A stretch of DNA of 64,000 nucleotides from Chimonanthus salicifolius (Eukaryota; Streptophyta; Magnoliopsida; Laurales; Calycanthaceae), in contig CM023534.1 of the NCBI GenBank assembly GCA_013350335.1, positions 16,883,302-16,947,301 on the forward strand, given 5' to 3'. This document shows, piece after piece, positions 25,001-37,867 of the stretch. Within the stretch, counting starts at the first letter, position 1; each line of letters begins with the position of its first letter. The position numbers and the translations under genes were made by a program. The notes under the pieces are model-generated. The model was not told where the DNA came from. It saw only the letters and a program-made list of their open reading frames with translations, and did no database searches.

Positions 25001-28000
25001 TTGCTTTTCAGGAATAAAATCTACACTTTCTTTTTTGGAGAAAAAAGGTGAATAAATATATTAAGAAGAAAGGAACAGAAGAGAGACCCAAGCCAGGCAT
25101 TAAACCCTGAACATTTCAGCACAAGAGAAGTGAATTAAAGCATAAACATACAATCAGATTTCTCTCCCCTTTAAAAAACAAAATCAATGACATCAACTTA
25201 AAACCAATGAGTATCCATGCCACCGACAATTTTGCTCTTCTGGAAAAAGTCCCTCAAAAAAAAAAATTCATGCCACCAGCGACAAGTATGAATACAAATC
25301 ACTATCAACATTATCCAAGACATGTACCCTACACATATAAAATTAACTGAGAATCCTAGTGGGCCACTAAATCATCAAATGCAACAAAGATTAAAGAAAA
25401 ATGATATGAGACCAGGAGCTTTGAATAAAATAAACAAATCTGACCCCCTTGCAAGATCCAGAGCTAATTGGACAACAACTTTGAAGGCCAGCTTCCTTTT
25501 CCGATTTTTTATGAGGAATGATTTAAGTGCACCTCCAGGAAGATATTCAACAACAACACAACAAACATTACTTGGCATGCCAAGACGACCACCAGCCTCA
25601 GTTTGTATATTTAACCCTGATGAGCCCATTGTAGCCCCTATGAACTGCAAAGGAAGACCCAAATGAACAATAAGTCCACCATTAAGAAAAATTCAAAGAA
25701 GATACAAGAAACTACACAATAAGGGCACTAGTTTCCATAAGAAATTTCCTCCCAGACTACTTTCTTTTAGAAGTTGTCTTTCTAGTTTCAGTCTAGTAAA
25801 TATTAACACCCAACAAAGACAAGTGAAAACCATTAACTTTTAGAATCTGATCTTAGCGCTGGGCAATCTATGGTTCTATACGATAAGGACCTATCATATG
25901 TGGAAAAAGCATGCTCTGCTGACACAATTGTCTGCAGATGCACACACAAACACATGCAAGTCCCCAGCCTCCAACAAGGAAATCTATTGGCCAAAACCCT
26001 ACCACCATTAATTGAGACAATTCTTTAATCTGCTAGCACTGTAATTTATTTGTCTTTGAACATGGATGATGTACCTGATACTCACATATGCCAAGTGGAA
26101 CAGTATCAGGAGGATATGAAACAGAAAGGGGTACTACTATATGCTTCACAGATGTTTGTATGATGCAATTTTGCCATATATCTTTTTTCAATGATAATTT
26201 TATCATATTCTACTAGTTTGTTTTGTTACTAAAAGTTGAACAAATTCTTACTTTTGCCATAACATGTACAATAAAAAGTAATAAAGACTCCAAAACCCAA
26301 AATTCGAACTTGTCATGGGCATTAAGCGCTATTTTGATAGACTTGATCTTAATAATTTCTTATAATAAAAGGCTTCATTATGTTCATTTATGTCAATTTA
26401 AAAGTTAGAAAGCAGGAAATAATTTGAGAAGGTATCACTTTTGTTATGGAAAGTCACAGGGAGTGCATACACAAAGAGACGGTCATAGGGGCCAACACAA
26501 GAGAAGAAGGCAAAACAATGATAAAACTCCAAAAGGGGAGGGGGAAGGATCGCCCTAAAGATACAAGAACAAAGCCTTATCTGATTCTTATACACTCCTT
26601 ATAAGCTCGGTGGAAATCAAACTTGGACAAGGAATGGAAGTTCTTGAGGGAAACAGTCCACAAGATGCCCTTGAAGATGACCATGTTGGGACATTCAGAA
26701 GTATTCTTGAAAAAACAGTTGTTTCTTTTCTAACACAGGCTAGCTGCCAAAGAAGAGCAGATTTAGAGTCTCCACAAATGAAAAACCAAGGTAGGATACT
26801 AGAGCAATAGACAAGAGCATAATCCAACTAGTTTCAAAAAGATAGAAAAAGGTGGCCCTCACTTGGAAGGAGAACGAACAATGCCGAAGCGAAGGGTCCA
26901 TCTCTTTTGCAACTTGGAAGGCAAAAAAGGCACCCACTAATGAATAAGTGATGCATCCAAAGAAGATGGTCTTGACTCATGAATGATAATGCTACCCAGG
27001 ACAGCAGTTCAAAAGAACTAAGCACTCTTTGAGGGGCTTTGATCAATCATATGGCAAAGTTTACAAATGGGTTACTAAATTTCAAAGGCAGGGAACATAG
27101 GATTTGAAGGAGAAGAATACAAGTAGACATTAAAAAGTTAGAATTAATGAGAGAGAACACAAAGGTTACTGAGATGAGGCTTTGGTTATGAATAATGATA
27201 TTTATAAATTTAAAAATTTATGATTCAAATTATATGATTTTAGCTATCTTATGACTTTACGATCTATTTTAATTTTCAAAATATTGGTTTCATGATCAAT
27301 ATTATTGGAAGTCCAGATGCATGGATTGTGAATAACTTTTTCCTTTCCTTATAGCTTTTTAATTTTCCCTATTTAAAAAAGAATTATATATATATATACA
27401 ATTTACAATATGATTTATGATTTGATACAATTTTAATTTTTGGAGCATTGATATGAATATCAGAAAATACAATGTTGCCATCTGAAACAATAGAAGTTTG
27501 ACAGTTACTCGTAAGAATCAAAACCAAAATAAGGTCTCAGCGTAGGTGCAAACTTTGACTAGGGGCTAGATTATAGGTCTATCCCTCAATGCCCTCATAG
27601 TCATGCCTTTAACTTGGAGCCTAGAGTCCTTAACCCTTTTTTTTGCCTAGGTGCGCTCATAGGCGTATATTTAACCAATAATTCTTTGTTTCTCTTTTCC
27701 TTTTTTAATGGACATTACGTGTGGATTTTAAGAAATGCAAGCTTGTATCTTGCTCCCTAAGGCTTCATCCAAGGCTAAATTTTCCTAAAAAAGGAAACTC
27801 CTCTATTGGGTGGATGTTCTTAAAGAGTATCCATCCAAAATGGGACCTCCTTAAAATTGTATCCTTGCATGTAGCACTTGGCTGCACACCTTTGTTTATA
27901 AAAATATACGTATTTGCTTCTAGCATATTATGGTTGTTATTTTCAAGACATGCTAGTAGTTTTGAGTATTAATCCATTTTCAATATCACACTATGCTACA

Positions 28001-29858
28001 TTTAATGTTCCTATGCTTGACAGAGAAGACCCAATATTGGTTGACATGTGTGGCAGAGAGTGGAAGTGGAAGGAGCCCCCCCCCCCCACCCCCACCACAA
28101 AACCCCAACCCCAAAATAAATAATTAAAAAAAAAAAAAAAAACCTTATTTCTACCTATGTTTTAGGGCGTTCATTGCAACTTTGTTGCTCTGATTTATAG
28201 TCCCCCTCCCCCCACAAAAAAAAAAACTTTTCCAATGTATATAGACCCTATTGAGGAAGAAAATGTTCAAAGTACATCCTAAGCATGTGCTGTAAAAAAT
28301 GAAAATTTATCCTCTCTTTCCAAGGCATTATAATTTTCAACAGTTACTACCTTAAACCTTTGGTTTTTACATTGAAAAGTATTGAAAAAATTCCTATCTA
28401 TACTTGGCCTTTGAAAATATAGAGTAACATTTTTAAAAATAGGTTTGTAGAGTGGCAGTGTAGGCATGCTAATGGTAGAATTTGCAACTAATCTTTCCAT
28501 GAATTTCCTTTTTAAACAGAATATGAAAGCAACATTTCATAATCTCTCTCCTTCTCTCTCAAAACAATTAGGATATGACTCATGCATCCTTCATCTCCGT
28601 CATTTCAAATTTCAAAACCTCAACCATTCAATACAAAAAAAAACCTCTAATTTCTTATCTCCTCCATCATTCAATCTTACCATTCACTACCACAAGCATA
28701 CAACTACAAGATCAATATTTCAAGTTTTCAACATCAACACTTCGAAGGGAGGTTTAGAGGAATGAATTTGATAGGTGAATTTTTATTTATATTTTTTATG
28801 GTATTAATTAGATAAATAAGGTTATTAGATGAACTAGTGAGCTATGAAATGAAAAATAAGTGCTTTTATGATGGATCATGATTTTGTTATATTTGAGAAT
28901 TGAGTTTTTGTTTTTTATTTTTGTTGACAATAATTACAAAAATAAATTATTAGATGAAATCTTGAGCTGTGATTTCTTAATGTTATATTGATATAATGAA
29001 AAGTGTTTTATATATTGATGATGCTTTTATTTTTATTTGAGATGAACTTTTTATGTTTATTGACTATAATTAGATAAAGATTAAATCATGAGGTATGAAA
29101 TGAAAATGGGAAGTTTTTTTATTTTTCGATAGTGATCATGCTTTTATTTTTGTTTTAGAGATAAATTTCTATTTTTAGTTTTTTTAATGTTAATTAAATA
29201 AAAAAAAAGTTATTGGGTTAAGTTATGAGCTATGATATTGATATGGTAAAAACGGAAAGTGTTTTTATCATAATGATAGTGAACAAAAAACAATAAATAC
29301 AATATCATGTTATTGCGATGAGATAAAAAAAAAAAGAATTATAATTGTTTTACCCTTAGATATGTCACGTGGCCATATGGGATCATGTGAAGCGAGCCCC
29401 ACCTTTTTTATTAAATATTTGAATCATTCATAATTTTTAAATTTAATCTTTAGATGAAAAGCCTTACACCTTAGTTCACCAAATCATCAAAGGAATAATA
29501 GTGGTTGAGTTAAATATTGCGTTGAGAGGAAAGAGAAAAAAGGAACAGCCTGGATCCACCCCTAGAGAGAGGGATCACCCAACTCCTATATACCCCTTTG
29601 GTCGTAGGAAATTATCTCCTATTAAATGTTTCCAACACTAAGATATCACTAGTTTTCCTAAAATAGAGATTTTTCCTTAGATATGGTAATATAAGTAGTT
29701 TATAACCCACACGGGTAGCTCAGTTGGTCTAAGCTTCTAGGATTAGACTAGAGGTCTTGAGTTCGACTTTTCCCGGGCGTACCTGATACACGAAGCTTGC
29801 GGGTTGTTTCGTGTATCCGTGGGATTAGCCTCACCTCCAATATGGGGTGGGGATACCC

Positions 29859-29899
<41 letters not shown>

Positions 29900-32800
29900 T
29901 ATGCAGGAAAAAATCCAATACTGGTGGACCATCTAACATTACAAATGGGTTCCACATTCCATGTAGACAATGGAGAAAAAAATTAGGTTACTCTGGCCCC
30001 ATAGGGCAGATGATAAAGCCCAATGACAAGATTAAATCAGTATCAATATCACTATACCTGGTCAACATGAGCTGGAGTCACATTAATCAATAAGTAAATG
30101 CACTCCCAGTGGTTTAAAATGGACATGGACACCCAACAAATATTGCAGAATCAATTTGATTTGCTAACTTTGATTCTCAGTGTTCCTAATTTCTTTAGTC
30201 TAACCTAAGACCAACTTGATCAGGTACTCACTATCTTATATTTAATTCTAAGTACAACTTCACCAATCAAATCCAAGAGCACTAGAGAGCTTACTTTAGC
30301 TCAAGCCAGGCTCTCATCAAGGCAAAGTAATGAAATTCTTAACATCTGAAATTCTAATAGTAGATCAAAAGAATCTATAGTGACTAACATGCTTATCATC
30401 AGAGGATCACTGCATGATTACATTATCTATGGACACTTATTTGAAGAAATGACGTGCATCTGGCCATCAACGTATAAAATGTTACCTTAGTGACATTAGG
30501 ATGATCAAGTTTATACCATACAGCAACTTCTTGCGTAAAAGCTGCCCGAAGAGAAGCAATTTCTGCTTCTGTCCTATGCCCCTCTTCCCCCCACTCCAGT
30601 AGCTTAACTAAACAGGGGAAAAAGGTAAATATGAATGTTATGAGAGAATCTGTGAAAAACTAATACAATAATAATAGAATAAAAAAACCTTCATAAATGT
30701 ACATCTCTTTAAAAAAAATTAAGGGGGAGGGGGAGGGGAAGGAATCACAAACTCCTGTTTGTCTCAAAAAAGCGAGAAAAATCATAATTTCCTGTCTGAA
30801 GTTTGAACTCAAAATCAGAGCTCTGATGAAATGACATAGTGATCTGCTCATAATAATTCAAGTGAACACAGGTGGAGTAAACCTAAAAGAAGGAAAAAAG
30901 GAAATCATGATGACCAACATATATCCAAAAATGTCAGGCTGAAATGAATCTCGACCAAGACAACTTGAATTGGCTGGAGAACTACATCGCAAACAGTGTT
31001 CAACCGACACTTAAGCAAGTTAAGGTTGTCAGAATGTGTACGTTTAGTTTTACATTTAGTTTTATTTAAGCACTATTTGGAATAACCTTTTCTTCCAGCT
31101 CAGGTACACCAACATTGTAACTTTAGAATTACATGTAATTTCCTATATGTGTGTTAATTTAAGAATAATATGAAACAATGATGCTGTTGATCATGATGTT
31201 ATATGTTCATTTAAAAACTACTTTTGAGTCAATAACATCCTCGCCTGGCTGGAAATCAAGGGAAGTAGGTTTTCTCAACATTGCAAAAGGCCACAGCATA
31301 GTTATGACTCGAAGGACATTATAATAAAAAAGGCTGAAGCAAGCGAAATGATGATGATCCCCTGTAAAATTTGGCAAAAAGATAAAAAAACCAGGGATCA
31401 ATCACCAATTTATGCGGATCTGTAGCTATGTCGAATGCTTAATGCTAGATACTTTTAGTTTTGAAAGGAAATGGATCTTTTTTTTAGAGAGATGAAAGAG
31501 GTAAATTTTGCTTCCCAATTAGTTACAAGTTGAACAGTGATAAATTAACCACCTCTCATTTTTTTTCTAGATCTGAAATGGTAGTAATGCTAGTCCTTCC
31601 ACAGTACTGTTATTTCTTTTTCCAATTTTTAACTATGTAGCTTACTTTTGCAAGTAACTTAAACACATCTTAAATGAATCACCAATTTATGCGGATCTGT
31701 AGCTATGTCGAATGCTTAATGCTAGATACGTTTAGTTTTGAAAGGAAATGAATCTTTACTTTTCATACCAAACCCACATGTGATCACAAATATGCCACCT
31801 ACATAAACAGATCAAAAGGCAGTCGGGATCACAAGAAGTTCTCTAAAAAGTAACCCTACACAGAAATCTCACGGGAGTCATGCCTAATATACATGAATAC
31901 CAGTAATTACAATGACTTAAACTCATGAAGATCAACAGTAACAGATTAAGAAAAGCCATTTACAACAACAAAAAATATGTTCAAACTTCAAACATGAGTA
32001 GAAAGCAAATAAAATAAAAAAGAAAAATATACAGAACTCATCCAACCAAATCCCACCATTGAAGCCGACATGAGTACATATGTTATAACCAAATTTCAAA
32101 GAATTATTAATAGAATAGAGTGAATCGCATTTGCATGTAAACCCAATCATTTCCAATTGAAACCCAAATTTGGTAACCACTAAGACCCCAATAGGGAAGG
32201 AAAAATAGATATATGATTATAAAGCTTTTCAAAAAAAAAACAAAAGAACGTTACAAAGAGCAATCCCAAATACATGATTTTAGAAGAAGGAAAATCAATT
32301 AAAAAGCCTAATTAGAAACTTCTTTTCCATTAATGGGTAATAAAATAACATGCAAGTGATCCAGAAACAGTCAAAATGTGGCCAACTAGGGACTTAATAA
32401 GCAATTGAAGTAGATAAAAATCTCTAATTTTGGAGCAAAAGACAAGTAGTACAGTCGGCAAAACAATTCTGTCTCTACTTCTAATGGGCGTGAGAAATAT
32501 TGCATAAACAGCCTATAAAAAATGGCTCATTAAATCAGTTGCTTCTGCCTCATTGACGTCAAATTAAAAATGCCAAAAACAAAAGACACAAAATTAAAAA
32601 ATTAAAAAATAAAAAATAAAAGAATTTCTTGAAAAAGATTGGAGTTGATACGACTAATCACCAAAAAAATATAAAAATATATATATCATCTATAACCAAA
32701 TGGGTATCATAAGAAGTGCTAAAAATGGCAAAATTAGTAGCAGAAGAAGAAGAAAGAATTTTAAAGAAAATTGGTGCTGAATAAAACCAAAATGGCTACA

Positions 32801-33373
32801 AATTTGAAACAAATAAAAAAGAGTACCCCAGCCCCCAAGTAGGTAGTAAGAAAATTGAATAAGCATATTAAAATATCAAAAGAGAAGTGAAAGAAACAGC
32901 ATGAGAAAAAAAAAAGTATTAAGTTTAAAAAAAAAAAACTGCCGTTGAAGTAAACCCAATTGATCGCAGAATTTTTTTCCAATAAATATTAAAAATAAAA
33001 AATAAGTTGTCTCTAGAAGCAATCAACACACCCAAATAAGCATTCCAGAAGAAAGAAAGAAAAAAGGAGGGTTAAAAAAATAAAAGTCAGATATTTTTTT
33101 ATATTTTTTTCCTACTCTGTTTAGCCACTAACCAGCAACATCTTGGCCGTCGTAGACCCCTCGGTGAACGGTCCCAAATGTGCCTCTAGCAATCACGCCC
33201 TTGACAACGAGCTTGCTGGGATCGATCTCCCACTCCTCTCTGCTCTCCCTATTCTCTTCCTCTTTCTTATTGTCTGCTGTCCGTGCACGGCTCAGATGTC
33301 TTTCCAGCTGCTCGTCTATGCTCTTTAGATCGATTTGGTCCGCTCTCACAAACCCATCACTGCTATCCTTCAT
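16389..33373 (-). CDS. Raf-like MAPKKK (ATMRK1/group C type), six exons
   Basis: Exons in transcript order are 33373-33133, 30607-30486, 25644-25445, 24268-24094, 17057-16923 and 16595-16389. All junctions keep frame and encode 359 residues, as expected for the short Raf-like kinases close to Arabidopsis ATMRK1 (At3g63260). The N-terminal extension (residues 1-50) carries [20 protein letters not shown] and an acidic, charged stretch before EEWEID. The kinase core shows the glycine loop ARGTFGTV (62-69), Lys82, helix-C Glu107, HRDVKTEN (199-206), DFG (219-221), APE (244-246), [14 protein letters not shown] and a C-terminal [11 protein letters not shown]. All catalytic residues are present, so it should be an active cytosolic Ser/Thr or dual-specificity kinase. 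Targets are not predictable. Introns of 2.5, 4.8, 1.2, 7.0 and 0.3 kb hold transposon remnants. The exon 3 donor is GG|GTCAGA, weaker than the others. Confidence 0.94.
18075..18300 (-). repeat. Possible LTR and primer-binding site, kinase intron 4
   Basis: On the minus strand, sequence ending CCTACATCAGA is followed by TTTGGTATCAAAGC, a good initiator-tRNA-Met primer-binding site (around 18085-18100). This is how a 5' LTR meets its interior. The partner LTR was not found, so this is a fragment. Confidence 0.35.
18650..20215. repeat. LTR-retrotransposon-like non-coding repeat block, kinase intron 4
   Basis: The block begins CCTAGAAGGGGGTGAATAGG, a start typical of many plant LTR repeats, and continues with TATAGTGGTTCGGTTTCAAC-type sequence. 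It is more GC-rich than the intron around it. It also carries recurrent GAGGCCTCGA-like motifs at about 19485-19510 and 19925-19960. No coding domain was recognised. The stretch 20220-20700 resembles LTR leader sequence but is not resolved. Confidence 0.4.
20706..21673 (+). pseudogene. L1-type LINE 3' end, truncated
   Basis: Two overlapping frames (20873-21178 and 21061-21432) encode the C-terminal zf-RVT region of plant L1 ORF2. It shows [20 protein letters not shown], then [18 protein letters not shown] with the Cys/His pattern, and [14 protein letters not shown] frameshift separates them near 21120. The 3' UTR ends in an A-rich tail at 21664-21675, as expected for target-primed insertion with 5' truncation. 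It sits sense to + inside kinase intron 4, so it is antisense to the kinase. Confidence 0.75.
21983..22178 (-). mobile_element. tRNA-derived SINE with (TA)n tail, copy 1
   Basis: On the minus strand GGGGTAGCTCAATTTGCAAG (A box, near 22151-22170) precedes AGGTCTTAGGTTTGAGTCTG (B box, near 22112-22131). The body ends at a 28-bp TA run, 21983-22010. Promoter spacing and tail match the plus-strand copy at 29706-29896. Confidence 0.65.
22290..22800 (+). pseudogene. Decayed LINE reverse-transcriptase tail
   Basis: Around 22405-22520 one frame reads [20 protein letters not shown] and continues to [13 protein letters not shown], then stops. This resembles the C-terminal part of plant non-LTR reverse transcriptases with the RYLGS motif. 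Downstream frames are broken by stops. It is a second LINE type, separate from the L1 end at 20706-21673. Confidence 0.45.
22801..24093. other. Kinase intron 4, remaining part
   Basis: The region contains open frames of 79-129 codons at 23165-23554 and nearby, on both strands, with no recognisable domain. They overlap each other and look fortuitous. No gene is called. Confidence 0.4.
24415..25200. other. Kinase intron 3, repeat-like
   Basis: Around 24430-24700 the sequence (ending with CAATATATAGACAGCAATAG and CCTCGCCCATTAACC) looks like an LTR leader in reverse orientation, but no pair was found. The rest holds nothing I can name. Confidence 0.3.
26400..27060 (-). other. Possible LINE-derived segment, kinase intron 2
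   Basis: Minus-strand frames include ILWTVSLKN and [12 protein letters not shown], and the composition is GC-richer than flanking intron. This is similar to the tails of plant LINE ORF2, but no diagnostic motif is visible. The rest of intron 2 from 27061 to 28500 is non-coding with G/C and A homopolymer runs near 28078-28140. Confidence 0.25.
28800..29290 (+). repeat. Degenerate tandem repeat, about 125-140 bp unit
   Basis: A unit containing TTATTAGATGAACTAGTGAG, then ATGAAAAGTGTTTTTAT and GATGCTTTTATTTTTGTT, recurs about four times with heavy divergence. It lies in kinase intron 2. Confidence 0.5.
29706..29896 (+). mobile_element. tRNA-derived SINE with (TA)n tail, copy 2
   Basis: GGGTAGCTCAGTTGGT (A box, 29713-29728) and GAGGTCTTGAGTTCGACT (B box, 29751-29768) are spaced as in a tRNA gene. 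A body of roughly 100 bp follows and ends in a TA run at 29866-29896. It is not a functional tRNA, because no acceptor stem closes around it. Confidence 0.72.
31400..31757 (+). repeat. 81-bp direct duplication, kinase intron 1
   Basis: Positions 31400-31480 and 31677-31757 are the same apart from about two substitutions, both starting AATCACCAATTTATGCGGAT. The 196 bp between them are unrelated T-rich sequence. Confidence 0.85.
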
Positions 33374-33600
33374 GTTTCTCTCTCTCTCTTCTCAGGGAAA
33401 TGAAAGGAAAGGGGAAGGAAAATGAAAAGGGAAAGGGACAGGCAAATGGAAATGGGTTGGTGAGGAGCTGTTGCTCGCTCTGTTCAGTTTTTTCTTCCTC
33501 TGCTGAGTTACTTTCAATCTCTGTGGTCTTCTTCCCCTCTTATTATTTGATTACTCTGAAGTCTGACAGACTGTGTGGCCATTTGTATGTATGTTCATGG
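33374..33600 (-). promoter_or_regulatory. Presumed 5' leader and promoter of the kinase
   Basis: Immediately upstream of ATG 33373 the minus strand is GAGAGA- and TTTCC-rich, typical of plant leaders. No convincing TATA box was seen. The assignment is by position. Confidence 0.35.
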
Positions 33601-36600
33601 CTTCAAATCTTCAATGCTTAATGCCTTAATCGTATTAGTATCCGGTGATTTCTGATAGAATACGTTTCGTATTTCTATTTTTATTGTAGACTAAAGTAAA
33701 ATCCAATTGAAATTAATTAGTTAATTTAAATTTTTTTCCCTGTTTGCATTCATGTTTATATATATTTATTTGAAATTTTCTATATTTCAAATTTTTAAAC
33801 TTTTTAACTCTTTTTTAAATTATTTTTACTTTTTAAACACAATCAAAATATATATGGATATAATATTTTTAAACATATACAAAAAGTTTTCTACTTGCTA
33901 TATTAAAGAAAATAAATCTTACTTTTCAATCTCAATTTTCTATTTACTTTAGAATATTCATTTCAATGATTCTTCACTTTTGAATTTAACGTATTCAATA
34001 TTATTATGATTAAACCTTTAACTTTTTAAAGTTAAAAATTGGGACAAGACATGTCTTAAACTTAGAAAATAGAGTGTTTAAGTGATATAATATATGTGTT
34101 TTTAGCAACAAACATCTTTAAATTATAAATTATATTTGTTTATATAATTTATTAAAGAAAAATGGTCTTTCAAACTTTTTGCATTAATTTATATTTAAAT
34201 TTGATATTTTATAATGATTATTTTTTAATATAAATATTAAAAAGATGCTATTTGAAGTATAATTCAACTTATTTATTTAAATATTTAAACTAAATTTGTT
34301 CTAAAATTCTGGCCTTATACATAAAATTTTCTCATACCTCATAATCTACAGTGAGCTCAACGTCATGGTGAAGGGCATCAAAGTACTTTGGTGCACTACC
34401 CCAGCCACAAGTGCACAACAGTGCCTTTGTTTGTATGCATGAATATGAATATGTAAAACCATATTTTAACCTAGTATCTTTTAAATTTATATGTGGGAAA
34501 CTCAGTATAAAATCTCCATAGGTAATACCCACTGCCCTTAGAGTACACCAGGTAGACCATAAGGGCTTAAACTTGGCACCTCCCGCTTCCTGAGGCAGAA
34601 GGTTAACCAGTTGAGTTACACTCTAGACATATTTTAAGGTAACATCACTGAAGTTGTAATTTTAACATATAGTATGAAGTGGGTCATTAGATTCTACTAT
34701 ATTAAATATAAATTTATGAAGTATTTCTAAATAAAAAAAATAGAATTAAAGTGATTGTTAATCAATTGATTCAAATGTATTAAAATTAATCATTATTTAC
34801 TATTGATTTTGACTTGATTAAATCTGATGGCTGAAAAAATCTTTTGATATTGAGTTTTGGTTTTAAGATACTATAGAATTTTATATTCAGTATGAGAAGG
34901 TCCACCTATCTAAATAATATTATGTATTAAAATGTTTTCAACTACTCTACTGAGCATTTTCCTTTCTTATTGTTAGATGAATCAACACAGGGAAAAAAGA
35001 CAGAACTAGAAAACTAGATTTGCTTTTTACCTAAGACTTCATTAAACAAAAACTTACAATAAATAGTATAATTACCATAGACTCATTAAACCTATCTTAA
35101 GATGTTTTTAACCATGGACGAATCTTTTTAAATATGGAATCTTCCACTTAGTATTCGAACAATTCAAAGAATTGGCTTATTGAAAAAATTTAATTTCTAC
35201 AGCTTTTCTTTAAGGTAATGTTGAACTACACTAAACACCCTCTTCAAAGAACTCACCTTCAGTAGCTTTGTTATAATATTTACAAGCAGTCTTTGCCTAC
35301 AAACTTGAGCTTGATGTTGCTATGCTAACTTCTAAGGAAAGGCCACTCTCTGTAGAAAACGTATAAGAGTAAGATCTCACTACTTAAATTCGGCATATAA
35401 GGAGGTGTACACATGTCCCGAATAACTAGTCGAATAAGACACCTGAAAACCTCCGTCTTAAAAAGAAAAAGAAAAAAAGCCTAGCTATCTATACCTTTTC
35501 TTATAACACATAAATAAAAACTATTGATTTGATGTCTATCAAATGAATCTTTACTGAACTGTTAGTGCTATAATCATCTAGATGGTATCAAGTCTGGCAA
35601 GTAGTAGAGAGACTTCAAAATAATCAATACTTGGGTAGCCTTTTGGAATCAAACCTATGTTAAACTAGTCCACATAAATGTCATGGTCAATTATTCTAAC
35701 AAATTTTATCCATGTTAAAATCGACGTCTAATGCTGTGCCTTTTTTTTTTAAACCCAGTTTACAACAATCAATTTTTCTCTTACCTGTAAAGAAGCCAGC
35801 TCCTATGTATTATTATTCTCTATTAACTAGATCTCATTATCAATTGCTTGGATCCATTTATTATCACTAGCTGCATTTTCATGAGTAATTGGGTCACAAT
35901 ATACAAACAAATTCACTAAATTTTTATTAATAAAATCATGTTCACGATTGTAAACCTCAAAAAATGAAATGAAATGCTGAATGTGGAGAGTTGAAGGTAT
36001 TGGTTCTAGGGTTTTATTAATGAGTGATTTGAAAAGAATGAGGAGTCACCATAAAAACAAAGCATTAAAATGAGAAGTAGGGTATAAAAGAAATTGAGCA
36101 AGTCACCTTTGAAACGCAAAATCAGATTAGAATGCAAATGAAATCTCTAATGTAAGAGCTATGACATGCAATTGAAAGAGGAGAAGGAAATCAAATGCAG
36201 AAAAAGGTCCAAACCTAAATTCACTCACCAATTAGAAAAGGGATTATAACCTTAGTTGTTAAGTATGTTCCATTCCAAATTTGGCAAAAAAATGGAATGC
36301 AATGATTCAGTTCTAGTATCAGGTTTCTTTCTGGCATGTTCAGGTCGGAATGTGCCTTATTAAGGCACAATGGACCAGAATGACCTATTTCAGCCCTTGC
36401 TCTACAGATTTTATTTTTTAATTTTTTTTAAGAAATACATATAAAATCCAAACATACAAATAAAAAAAAAAAAACCCAATCCGCCACAAACAGAAAAAAA
36501 TTAATTCTAAAATTCAATTTATAACCACTTGATCTTATTAATCAAATTCATCTAATGTCCTTCAATTAGTTAGAAATTTGGACTGAAATTTGGTCCACCT

Positions 36601-37430
36601 ATAGTTTATGAAATATATTTTCGATTCATATAAGTCCATTTTTAATGTTGTGACAAAAATCTGACCAAAAAAAATGAATTGAACCCAGTAGTGTGTCTGT
36701 GTTTTATGTTTTAACCTTCAATTTTAAATAAAATGGTAATTCAAATTTATCTCTTAAATATTTTTTGAATTTTTTTTATCTAACTCAATTTGTACTTAAT
36801 TTTTATTAGAATAATAAATTCAAATGCTAATGACCTGCACTAATTTTAAGATGTTTTATCACAAGGTGCTCAACGTGATAAGACTCTTTTACCACTAAAT
36901 GATAGAGTATATGCCAAACTTAGGACTTTGGAGTAGTAAGTATTTTATTGGCATGTGCCTTAGTTTCATTTTGAAAATATTATCATAAACCATATTTAAT
37001 GGGTATGCTACAAAACATACATCCCAATCATCTTTTACAACTCCACTTCATTGGAAAGTTGAGAAATCAACCATTCAAATTCAAACTCTTGATTTTATAC
37101 TAATTTAGATATCAAATTGATAGTAGTCAACTTTTTTACATTTGACTATTCTTGAGAACATTCTTTTATTTGTTAGGATTTGGTTATTCTTTCTTTTCTC
37201 TTTATTAACTAGATTCTAGATTAGTGACACTATTTTAAAGAGACTTCATTAGTTTTATATAATTGAAAATTTAGATAAATGATTGTATAAGATATCGAGT
37301 GCTTAAAGTTTTGTTGCCAATTAATCAACTTAGTATATAATTTTTTATCTTAAAAGTTAAAACAAAGGATAAAATAATCACGAGGGGTGAACCTTTATAC
37401 TTTCTATGTATGTAAATTCTCTTTACATCA
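33601..37430. other. AT-rich intergenic DNA
   Basis: No coding segment was recognised. Apart from the SINE near 34475-34630, the region holds short open frames without domains and homopolymer runs. Confidence 0.45.
34475..34630 (-). mobile_element. SINE copy, intergenic
   Basis: On the minus strand GTAACTCAACTGGTTAACC (34601-34619) is A-box-like. CCAAGTTTAAGCCC (34563-34576) is a diverged B box. Confidence 0.5.
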
Positions 37431-37434
37431 CATT

Positions 37435-37850
37435 TGAATATGTAGATTAGTGAGTATAACTCGATTTGGAACATAGTTTGACTAGGACTAGGAGTCCTAA
37501 TTCGTTTTAACTTCTTCTCTCCTTCTCTTATTTCTTCTCTATTTTCGTTTTGGGTTTGTCTTATAAAATCGATTAGGACTGTCGGTTGGGAAAATGGTTT
37601 GTACTAGAAAACCTTCTCTATCTACTCTTTATAAAATAGAAAAGGCCTCATTAGTTGGCGGTGTGGGTGGCCCTCTTGGGCACCCCACCGAAAGTATTGG
37701 CTTGGGGGGAAGAGAGAAAATCAATGTGAGAGAGAGAAACTTTGTAACCTCTTTAAAATTTGTGAATTTGTTGGTGCTTCTCATGGATGTAGGTTTTAGC
37801 TGAACTACGTTAAATTCATATGTTGGTTTTGTAAATAGTTTGATTGGTTT
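37435..37850 (+). repeat. Possible solo LTR
   Basis: The segment has LTR features: a TTATAAAATCGATTAGGAC promoter-like part, a GAGAGAGAAACTTTG leader and GGATGTAGGTTTTAGCTGAA, which is common in plant copia LTRs. No partner LTR or clear target duplication was found. A 69-codon frame inside is not a gene. Confidence 0.4.
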
Positions 37851-37867
37851 GATTTTGTAAATTCATG

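Noticed and set aside
29713..29768. A possible tRNA gene
   Set aside because: The A and B boxes are present, but no acceptor stem or anticodon arm closes around them and the sequence continues into a SINE body with a TA tail.
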